Assembly: GCA_018806985.1 (NCBI GenBank)
Contig: JADANN010000110.1
Span: 62,001-126,000 of the forward strand
Direction: 5' to 3'
Origin: Angiostrongylus vasorum
Taxonomy: Eukaryota; Nematoda; Chromadorea; Rhabditida; Metastrongylidae
DNA length: 64,000 bases
The notes below the pieces were generated by a model. It was not told the DNA's origin. It worked only from the letters and a program-made list of their open reading frames with translations, and searched no databases. The position numbers were made by a program, and so were the translations under genes. Positions 11,601 through 23,600 of this stretch are shown piece by piece. The number at the start of each line of letters is the position of its first letter. Position 1 is the stretch's first letter.

Positions 11601-14600
11601 GAATTCCAACGAACAGGAATCCGATGTAGTGATGGTCTTATGCAAAGGTTGTCCACTGGTAGTAACTCCTCAGAATAACACTTTCGAGTACTGGTCGTAG
11701 ACAATTTCGCTACCCATTGCATAGTACGTTCATTTGCGATACCACAACTGCAACTTCGAAGTCGAGCAAGTTCAGAAGCACGGTCGTCACCGTCACAATC
11801 ATCGACTCGGAATGAACTCCACGACAACTGTGGTGGCTAGAACAAGAAGAAAGTTTAAACGGAAAAGATATTGAAAAAATTGAATGGTTTTTCACAAACT
11901 ACTATTTTAAATAAGCACGCAAAAAAGAACTACCAATGGATGGTTTTCGAATCGATCCTTCTTCTCATAATAATCCTCCCATTCCTCATCAGTACTATAC
12001 GGTGAAAAGTCCCCAGGTGGTAACCTGAAGAGAAATGATAACTCAAAACTAAATGGGAATCCACCCAAATAATTGCACAATCAAAACTAGACATGAACTG
12101 GTGACAGTTTCAACATCGTCAGTTAAGGGAACAATAAAATCTCGTTCCGAACTCACAAGTCTATATCGTTGTCGGCTCGTCGAGGGCGTTTGAATCGAGG
12201 TTGGAATGGAATGTGCAAATTCAAGACAACACCTAACAATATTTAAACATATTCTAAAAAGTACAAGTATGATAGATATAAAGCAAGTAACATGTGGAGT
12301 GGATAATTTTGGAAAAGAAGACTACCTGGGTTGATAACCATCGAAATGTACGCAAAACTAAGTGGCAATCGACTTTGCTTATGAAACAAGGGCTGAACGG
12401 GGTTGTTGATGAACTAAAAACATAAGGTGACACATATAAACACTTCAAATTTTTAACACGTGAATGCAAAGGCTTTTTAAAATAGCTAAGCATGAAGATC
12501 TAACCTTAAGACTTTGCTGCTCTTTCGATTTTAAGTTGATTATACTGTTGCCTATATTATCCAGACCAATTTCATAGTATCTTCTATCATCGCACTCCTC
12601 GTGACTGCTTCCACATATCGAAGACAACATCATCCCATTGGAAGTGACTGAATTGCACTTCGAAGATGAAGGCACAACAGTTTCGGTTATTTCGTTCATT
12701 GACAGTTCTTCAAGCCTGTACGCTCCTTCATCAACTTGTTCGATCATATCCATCAAAGTCTTTTCTACGGCTATCAACTCTCTTTCACACTGTTCCATTT
12801 CTTGATAGGCAACTGTCTCTATACTTTGGATAACCGAATTCGGTCCAATTTTCCCAACAGCGTTCTCATTGAATGATTCGAAACCTTCCCCTTCCATTTT
12901 TGCTTCTTCGCTCTTTAACAAATCTAATGCCATATCGAATCTTCGAGCTTTTTCTAGCGCTTCATTTGCAAGTACTTCTGCCTGTACTGCATACCTGCTA
13001 TTCATGCCATACCAGTAAGCAAGATCCTTGATGGCACTGAAATGTCCAAAACTGTATGGTGAAGCGTAAACATGAAGAGCACTACACTCGATAAAACATC
13101 TGAACTCTAAACTAGTGGAAACGACCTCAACGAGTTCTATGCAGAATTAAAATCTAATGCATGGTAACCCACAATTTTACAGTCTTTTCAGCATCTAGGC
13201 GACTCACTCCTAGAACACGTTCCATATCTTTTTCGGCCTTCAAAAGTCTCGTCTTCTCCATCATTTCCACTTCAGAATGACAACTCTCGCGTAGGAACTA
13301 AAGGCAGTATGGCGTAAAAGAAGTCCATAATTTCCCAAACGTTATTTCAGTCGTTAGCAAATTTAGATGTTCAGTCGACAATTACCTTAGTGAATTGCAC
13401 TTTGTCGTATAACTTTCGATTTTTTTCTACCCATCGCCGTTTTTCGAGAATTCTGTGCTGGTACTTCATTGTTTTATAAAGTCCAACAAATGCTCGAGGA
13501 CGTCGAAGTGACATCTCTAGAACCCATTCGAAATTCGTCACATCAAAAATAGTAGCAGGACGAGATTTCTTAACAAAGCTAGTATTACACAATATATGGA
13601 ACAAAACAAACTCTATATAGAACACTAAAAACGGAAAAAAAAGAAACGTACCTTAACAACTCGTGGCTTGGAAGGATGGGAAGGAACAGCAATTCCTGTG
13701 CGACTATCCGAATCTCGAAATCCGGTACCTCTACGACGCTTCATCGATCGAGGTAGTAGTGGTGCATCTGACCCTTGTGCTGCTAGTATTGCACACTAAA
13801 CAAAAACATTTGGAAAATATGTTGTGAATGAAAAGAGATGCCAAATACTAGTATTTGAAGCCTTATAAACACACCGCACGCGACATTGTTTCGTGTATCA
13901 TTTTTTCAGTCTCTGCACCCCTCCTGGCCAGCGTGTGTCTTATTCTCACTTGACGATATTCAGGGATCTTGAAATAAAATAACGTAGAGTATACAATTTC
14001 ACGACACTACCATCGCTTAAACTGCATAAATCACATGTAAAAACGTTATTCGCAGTCGCTGCCAATGCAGCAGACCAAACGTCCAAACTGCTTGGCTATT
14101 GGTTAACAGTGACACAATGGCAACAAGAAACACTGTTTCAGCACACATGAGAGAAAACAATCTAGTGTCAAAACTTCAGAAAAAAAAACATTGAAAACCA
14201 AAGAAAAAAAATCCGATAAGTGTACCTCTTGTTATACCGACATGAAATTTTGATTTTAAGCAGCTTACATCCAACCTTGTCATTGACACACATATTTCCA
14301 ACAGCAAAGTGAGCAAAACAAACAAAATTTAGACCATCAAAACCTTTGAAAGCACCAACAAGTTCGCCGCCACAATGGATGCTTTAAAACATTGACTTTT
14401 TTAGCATTTAAAATAAAACAAATGGCTTTGAAAAACCACACATCCACTTGGACTAGGCAGAGCAGATGTGGCGAGGCCGTTCAATACGTGCGAGACCATG
14501 GATCGACCCCTCACCGAGCCAGCCAAAGCTCCATCACTCCAAGCCTACGAAATTGGTAACAGACTAGTCTGGGGTCAGCTCACTTTTTCCAATCCATGAA

Positions 14601-17600
14601 AATTGCCAAATCGTTGTGAAGAAGAGTTGAGATCACCCTAGCACAGCTGTGCCAGGATTCACGAAGAATCGACACCATCGGCATTAACATACAGTTACGA
14701 CGAAAACAAGAACTTCAAGTAACAGTCGGAACCACGTACAAAAGTTTAAAGACCCTCGTATTAGTCAAAAGAGTTAGGAGCTTCACAATATATGTGATGC
14801 CATGTCATTTAAAAAAAAAATACACTCCCACAAAGCGATACGGCAAAAACTCTACTGTAAGTCTAATAAGGTTCCAACTCCTCAAATTCCTCAGTTATTT
14901 GAAAATATTAGCAATTGTCTAAAACCACGTCTCGCTGCAAATATGTTACAATAATATCAATCCGACCACACAAACATAAAACGTGATACGTGATAAAGCT
15001 GACATCACACGAAAAGCTAGAACCAGTTCTTAAGTAAAGGTTTCAATTTAGAGTTTTTGGTAAAGTGATGCTAGCACTACGGTTTAAAAAAAAACTTCCA
15101 ACGTACTTTTTTCATTGAATGTTTGGCTGAAGAAGGCCCTTCCTCATCACTAATTCTAACAAGGCCACGCTTCCTTGTCTAAAAAAAACTTGTAAAATTC
15201 ATAGAGCTTTAGCAGTATAAAAAAACAAGAATAAAACAGAAAAAAATAAAATGTAAACCCTGGCAATACATAAATATTAAAACAAAAGCGAACCTCAAAT
15301 TTTGACTTCTTCAACGGTCGCGGACTGTCAAAGATTGAGGGAGATTCATCAACCTAAAAATCATTGTAATAAAAAAGCCTTTACGACCTCTGTGCTAGTT
15401 TAAACATACCACCGCATCCTTTCGCTTACGTAGTCGCCTGCACCTTTGTGAATGAGAGACTTTTCCTTCAGATAATGTCGAATGCCGGTCTTTCACTTTG
15501 ACTGTCGATTTCTACAAGTTATTCATGGAGGCTTAAAGAAACAGGAGTTGAACATTGAAATATTAGCAGAAACAAAGTGAAAGAAGAAAATCTAACAATA
15601 CCAACCTCTTGCAATTACTGTCAAGTTAACTCACATTCACTGATGTTGTGCTTAACTCACGAATTATTTTAACCTTGCTGCTAATTTTTGAGTTTTTGAT
15701 TTCACTTCCCCAAGAACCTCTACGATGGATTGCTATTTTCACGAATAAAATGTCCAAAGTCTTATTAGATATCGTAATCGAAAATACTACAAATATTTTT
15801 TGAAGTAACCTCACATTCTCTTGAAGACGCAAAAGCTGTTTTGGTCCGTCTTGAGCACCCAGTTTTTCATCACGAGTATTAATTTTTCTGAAGCAGGAAA
15901 ACTGGTTAAGTGATTGTTCAGAAGTGCAACCGCTACAAACACCTCTTAACTTACTTTTTACAATGCGTGGTTCATGTGTCATGCTCTCTTTCTTATTAAA
16001 ATTGGAAATTGACGAAAAATCCTAGAAGTGAAAGAAATATAAGGAATATAAAGTAAGGAAGAAAAAACAATACAATAACAGAAATAGTGCTTAATACTGA
16101 CACCCACCTGGGGACGTTTCCAAAATTCTTCAAAAATAGTGCTAATCGTCGTTCTGCCACTGGCCTTTATGCCAGCGTTTGTAGGCTTCCCAGCGTAGGC
16201 CAGCCTTTCGCTTGGTCTCCAGTTCCAACTTGGTGAGCTTTTTATGCTTCTTTTTATAGGATTTTGGCACAGTCGGCCTGACTTTTTCGAAACCTTCTCA
16301 AGAAACATGAAGCATTCATCAACGAACTCTTTGGGCATTGGTAACACAGCAATTAATGAAGGGGATAATGCAAATGGATTGATAATGTCCACCGGTATCT
16401 GATCGACTGACGGCCCATTGTCATACTTGGACCACGCGCCTAATGCAGTTCTTAACACAGATATCCTTTTCCGTTGTTCTAAAGGCAATGAATCATCGAC
16501 AAGACATTCCGTTAGTTTATCAATCGTTTTTTCCACACTGATACTTCGATTGTACTCGATCCATTCGGGAACACAACCTTGATTATAATTCTTCCAAGCC
16601 CATTCGGACTGCGTAAGGAATTTAGATGGGCATATAGCACTGATAGTTACATCGTCAGCTAAATAGGCATCGATTTTATTCATGTCATCCATCCAATGAG
16701 AGAGCAATTCGGGTAAAGAACGATCCACATGAAACACTCGATTTCGTTTCATCTTTAGTAAAGTAGCCATCGTCGTTATATCGGGATGATACACATCCTT
16801 AGGGATAAGGTTCATGCGTGGATGAGACAAAATTTTTTTAACCGCTTTGAAAAATAATTTTGGAGGATAGAGACAAAATGGAGGTCGCTCTACATTTTCA
16901 AGTGCTTCGAGAAGTCGAACTAAAACGAAGAGCTGTCGTCGAGAGAAACAAGGGTAGAGGAACCAAGGAACAGTACCCCGCAGCATCATAAAAGTCCACC
17001 ACATTTTTATCGCTTGCAACTTGGCGTCCATGTCATCTACACCTATTAGATCTGGAATTCGCATACATAGAGCAAGTTGACATCCAATCCTTGAATCTGA
17101 AATTATTTCAAGTGGCTTCAGCCACCTTCTCCATGGCCTTCCAATTCGTGGTAAATTCGGTTTCCCAAGAAATATGTATAAATGAGCTAATGATTTCCTA
17201 TTCAGCAGCTCACTTGAGTTGCGCTGCAAGCGTAGCTTCATTAGGCGGTCCCAAATTAGACCTGACGAGACAGACTCGGATATTAGGACTCTTTCCGGAT
17301 TAGTGAAGATATCAAGATTGTACCGACCATCTGAGTTTGAAATAAAACAGCTTAGTTCCTTCATTGAAATCGTACACCGATGTATAGCACCGGCAAATAC
17401 TCGCTGAAGCAAAAGAGCAAATTGAGTCACCATGTACGACGAGAAAACGAGTTGAGGCATATGACAATGGGCGAAATTTCTCCATCCCATCGAGAGTTCC
17501 ATAAATGAATTTTTACATTTGACGGGATGTCTCGGATCTTTGATAAACACTACCTCAGTAGTACGGTTGGAGCTGCCGTAGAAATTTTTTTCAGTGAGAA

Positions 17601-20600
17601 AAAGATCGGTCCGATCTTCAAGTGCAAGTCTTTTTACATACACGAAAGCCTCCTCCTCATATCTCCTCTTTCGAGACATTCTGACAGTAGACAATCGCAG
17701 TATTTCCACAGATTTTCGAGGAGTAGACAAATTAATTTTGGAATTTTTGTGAACGCCATCTGAATTTAAACGCTTGCTGAATGACTCTTCCCTCCACAAA
17801 GTTGCCAACTTATAAGAATCCATCTCAGAATAATGCTCAATGTGTCGAATAAATAACGACTGCTCTTTACGACAACGATGAACATTGACCACAAGAATAT
17901 GAGCTAATGTACTTTCCTCTGCAGAAGTATCTATTGATTGACAAGTATCGAACAATGAAACTTCTTGGCTGATGAAATCAAAATTTTGTGCAATAACTGA
18001 ATAAACTGTTTTATAAACACGTGGGATAGGACGAATATATTCCAAGTGATTACGATCATCAAGTCGGCAAAACCGGACTGGAAAGTGATAGATGTTTAGT
18101 TTCGCACTATCCTGACGAGGGACTGCAGCTTGATAGTTGTAGTGACATGAAACAGGTCTCCTTCGCCGTTTTATGTTCATCTCGAAGGATTTAAGTACGA
18201 CCGCATCATCTCTTGAAATCGAGATCACCCGATTTGAAGTTCCAATGTTACATTCTCGCCTATGGTGCACATCAACCCTAGTTACACTCAACACTGAAAA
18301 GTCCGCCCGAGGAATATACACCAAAGTTTGAGTGGCCCCAGAAAATCCCATTTTCCTTCGCCTAACGTTTAACTTCAAAAAAGTGAGCATCGTATATTCC
18401 CTTCGTGGCAAAGGGAGTTCTCCAGTAACACTATCCGCAAATCCTTGATGACACCGTTGAACACTTAATTCATACACATTTAAGAAGGATTTTTCTTCTC
18501 GTGGTTGTGGTACAGAAATTTCAGCAACTGCTCCATATTCTCTTCCCTTCCTTTCAACTTTTACTTCGCTGGCACTTAGAAGGGACGTTTCCAGATCATA
18601 AACAGGTACGGTAAGAAAGGTGCATGCTGATTCTCCCTCTCGCTTGCGTCGGACTCTTATATTACAATACTGGTAGAAAACAAAGTCAAAGACAGGCAGA
18701 GCAAGAGATATCTCTGTATAAAACGAATGGCCGGTCCGTAGAAGAGTCTCGCTTTGATGATAACACGTCAGTGATGTTGAATCCAAACGATGAATAGGTA
18801 GTGCGCATACGGTTGACGAAAACGAGTTCGGCCATTCCATCCCAACATTGAAATGACAAACGCTCAGTGTTCTAGCATCAAGCAGGGCACGGGGAAGAGC
18901 TATTTCGGTGTAACAGTTTGAATTATTAAGTATCCATCGTGGAGTGCCGAACGCTGCATTTGATGAACAAATTGACAAAAAAGCAAAGGAGGTGCGCGGA
19001 ATATTGATAATGGCTTTTGTGATCAAGACGTTATCGTCTCGAACATATAATAATTGAGCTTCAACGATGTTCGTACAGAGAACCTCCGTTTTCGGAACAG
19101 GAATGCAAACTTGGCATTCAATAGAAGGCCTGATACAGTGAAGGTTCATGTTCATAACAGAACTAATAGTCATAGAATATTTTGTAAGCAGTTTTTGATA
19201 GATGGGTTGCACAGTTTCAGCCTTCGCTGCACAGCTTTGCCCTTCAAGAACAATGTGTTTTGGGGAAAGAAACGTAGAAATACTGTCTTGATCGCACGTA
19301 GACTGAAACTGAGCCCACACTATGTAGGCATTTTCCACAGATGTCTGTCGCTTTAAGTTACACGAGTCCTCTTGAGCAAAAATTCTCGTAAATTCATCAG
19401 CTTCCAATGTGCGATGATAAACCGGACAACAGATTCTTGCAACTTCATAAGCCGGTCTTCTCATGAATTCATAGAATCTTGGAAATGTTCTAACGAGACT
19501 CAAACTGTAGTTCTGAAACGGAAATGCAAGCTCGTACCACGTGAAACTAATGCATCCGGTTTCCGATTTCCTACAGAGACTGTAATCTGTTGAACACACT
19601 TGATGAGGAACTGAGGAAAGAAGTTGTGCGGCAAGTTGCCCGCTATCCACTTCCTTGCGACGAGACACCGCACAGTCGTAAAGATACTTCCATTCATCGT
19701 CATCGCAATAATATACACACCTCGTCAAGCAACGTTCACAGCAACAAAGATCCAAAATTGGTATCCTTGCTTTATCACACGAAAGTTTCGGCAAGACAAT
19801 ATCAAGAGCGTAGCTTCGGAAAGATACATCTGCTTTTGGCCAATCAAACCTCTCTAATCCTAGAGCAGTAGGTAAGACATACTCCATAGGCTCAGGTGAA
19901 CACAGCGCTTCTCCGAGAGTATCCCGAACAATACTATCTAGTTCTTCTTGAAGACTTGAATATAATGATGCGACATTGGAGGCAGTAGTAGCAACCTGTA
20001 TGCTTTGTGGTAGATATTTATGAGTTAATGAAACCGACGAGGGTGAAAGACGCCATGGCTCCACATCAAAATCGGAGGAGAAAAATGTCTGCGAACCGTG
20101 GTCCGTTCTCATCCAATCCACCTGCTCAAACTGACCATCGACTCGATTTTCTTCTGATGTATTCGATGCCGGCCGCACCTCAGTTCCATCCATTGATTGT
20201 TGGCTGGATTTCAAAATCACATTTTGCAAGCAGACCGATGAAAATGAGCCAGAACTTTCACCTTTTGTAGAAAATTCCGATTCAGGCATAGCAGCAAGAT
20301 AACTTAAACCATCGAACTGATCATCTGGAGAACCCATTTCGTTTCTCGACAATTCTTCTTGCAAAGCAAGTGCTGCTAGTGGCGATTCTCTTTCCGAAAT
20401 ACACGATGTCGTTGGAAGTGCCTCCAAAACCAAAACCGTTGGGGATGGTTCTCGAAAACCGACACCAGAAAAGCTCATTTCCAAGCCAAACGAAACAGCT
20501 GAATGGGTAAATTCCTCAATTGCTTGCTCTTCCATTACTCGATCCAAATTCATTTCAAGTGGTTCTTCTATGACCGCAGACGTCGACCTACATCTCTTCA

Positions 20601-23600
20601 GTGGCCACGTGTACTTAACTCGAGCCCTACATAACGAGAATTTCGGTGTCCCAAAGAAAGAAGAAGATGTAGAAATCTCTTCAATTTTTCTTACGTTTGC
20701 CTCAGCACCGAGTTTCGGAATTGATTCCCTATGGTGAAGTCTGGCGCAACTCTTGTGCGCGGCATGAAATTGTGGTAAACGGACCTTTTTAAGACCTTTC
20801 TCGTTAGTAGATGAAGCTTTATGCCCGATCGCTCCTTCCTGAAGTCTTTGGTGACCAATTTTCATATGGGATGCATTATGAGGAACTACATTCCCATGCT
20901 TACTTTCAGTTGTACTGCCTGAAGAACAGCCACTCTTCTGAGGACCACTAGTCGATGTATTGGATTTTTTCGGGATAACAAACCTTGTCGAGGAACCCTG
21001 CTGAACATCAGGCTTAAAAGTTGACCGTGCTAGCCACGGCATTGCTTCCAACTTGGCTTTTTCTGCAGCTGCTGCCTTCTCGGCCTCTGAAGGCTCCTTG
21101 GCAGCTCTTACAGCATCTCTGTACTTCTGAATTTCACGGGATTTCCTTATCCCTCTTAGTAGTTCTGTATCCCTTTTCCGCGAAGTTCCTCCTTTCCTTC
21201 GCCCTTTCCCTTTCTCTTTCCTTCTAAATTCGTCTAGTTCTTCATAATGGCGAAATACACACTTCCCAGCACGACAGAACAACTTCGAAAATACGTCTTT
21301 TCCTAGCAATTTAGAGCCAAACAAGTCTCGATTTGGACTTGTATCTTCCGATATGTGGTGCTGCATAAGATCCTGTATGACAATGTTGAGTGTAGCCGGA
21401 GATAACTGCCTTCTCGGCAGTCTAGATTCTTCAGGTGAAAGTTTACTTCGTTCCTCTTCAATTATTTCAGCAATTTGCTTTGCCAGCCTCTCGCGAGAGA
21501 GCTCAACTTTCGAGAGAACGGATTTCCGAGGTGTCTCTTTGGACGCTTTTAGAGCTATTGGTGATTTCTTCTTCTTCTTTTTTACACAACGACGAAACGT
21601 CGCATGACGACTAGATGGAGATCTTGATTTTTTTGACACAACAACAGAAACATCTGGATAGGAAGCAGAATGATGTGATAGCGTGGAACCACCTTCTTTG
21701 GATGTTTCATCGGAAGAGTCGGAAGCGAACAGTGATTTGTTCGTCTTTTTTGACAGGTTTCTTCACATGTTCGGATGTTGATTTATTTGAAATTCTTTGC
21801 AATGCTTCAACATTAGAATTTTTCGGACACACCGACCGCTGAGGAAGGGGCGAATCTGGCGTCTCCAAATCTTTTTCCAGAATTCTTTCTTACTGGTGAA
21901 CGCAACTGCTTTGCAGATAGGCTTGTATCCGAATCCATTTTCGCACAATGTTTTGAAAAATCGGATGTCTCAAAAGAATTCATTGCATTTCCTTCATGAG
22001 GATTGTCATTCTCAGCATCATCATCACCACTGTCGCTATTATCACCTTCAGCAGCAACAACATTAATGTTACTTACATCACCATCATCATTATCAATATC
22101 ATCACCACCATCATCATCATCACCATAACCATCACCATGTTTATTACTACTCCCATCATCCTTGCCTCCGCTACCAATAGCATCATTGCCAACAAGATCG
22201 CCTTCATGGCTAGTGCAACAATTAGAATTTCCCGGCGACTGTTGTGCCATAGGTAAGGGTTCAGAAGTTTCAGGGATCACTTGATTCAATCCATCTAACA
22301 TAGGTGGGGTGGGGTCGTCTCTTCTCCACCATTCTGCCTCATCTGATAGTGGTTCAGGACTGATCACTAATGGAGAGACCTTTTCAAAGCTCTCACTAGA
22401 AAATGCGTCCAAACGACGAGCTGGTTGTGCAGGAGCACCGAAAGATAATGTTGTTCTTGAAAAATGATCACATTCAGGAGAGGACTTCGTTGAAACCACT
22501 AATTCGGTAATAGTGTTCAATTTCGGAGACACGCACTCGGATGATAGCGCAGTTGTTCGACAAAATTCAGACGACGGCAAAGTATTGGTTCGAGAAATCG
22601 AGACGTTAGGTTGGCCACTAAGATCGGTAGCTGGACTGGAATGACTTTTTAGCTGGTGCAGCTGGTTGTCCACATGAAAACGAAGTACCAATCGACGAAA
22701 CAGAGAAAACAGCATGCGAGTCGTTGGCTAAGAATGCAGTTCCAGTTAACGTCTTTTCTGAAATTGGACCAGAACTGAATTCGTAACTCATATCGGCGAA
22801 TATTGCTGCTTCATCGCACGAAGGGTCCTTTAAACGAGGAGGCGTGCACATGGATGGTTGCTCGATATTAAAAAGTGGTTCCGGTGCAGCAACTAGCAGC
22901 GACTTCTGAGCTGACAGAGTGGTAGGAGTCAACGAATTGAATTCAGCAATAACATCGTCCGAAAGGAGATAACCCAGATCGCCCGTTGCATCTACAGAGT
23001 GCAAAGCATCTGACCTTAGGGTCGAAGAACTAGGCGCTTGGTGATTTAAAATAGAGTCTCGTTTCACAACGAAATTCGCAGAAGCATTTGATGGTACTGG
23101 AGTTATGTCCTCGAGAAATTCACTAAGCAATTCAGAACTTTCTCTACGCTCTGATAACTTAGTATTCGACTCACGGATCTTCGCGTTAGCCGCGAATGCT
23201 GCAACCAGTTCATCCACACTGAACTTTTCTCCATGAGTCTGTTGCACTTGTCGCTTTAATCCAAGTCTCTTCATAAGCAAATCTCCTAGCGGACCTGCAC
23301 ATTTTTCCTTTTCCATCTGATCCAACTCAAATAATGTTCGTTCATAGTCTTCTTTCTCGATCCTGTGATGTTTCATGGCCAAAATAATATCAAATCGAAA
23401 ATGCTGGCAATTCAGTCCTTTTTCAACCGGTGACCCTTGAATATCTATTTCAGAGAGATCGTTCTGAGAAAAGTCTTTCGGATAGAAAAACGTTGGAATC
23501 AAAGAACTAGACTCATCGTCAGCTACCATCATTCCTGGCGAGCACGAGTTAGGAGATATACGAGCGGGTACTGTAGCTTCTGAGTCGTTTCGTGGAGGAG

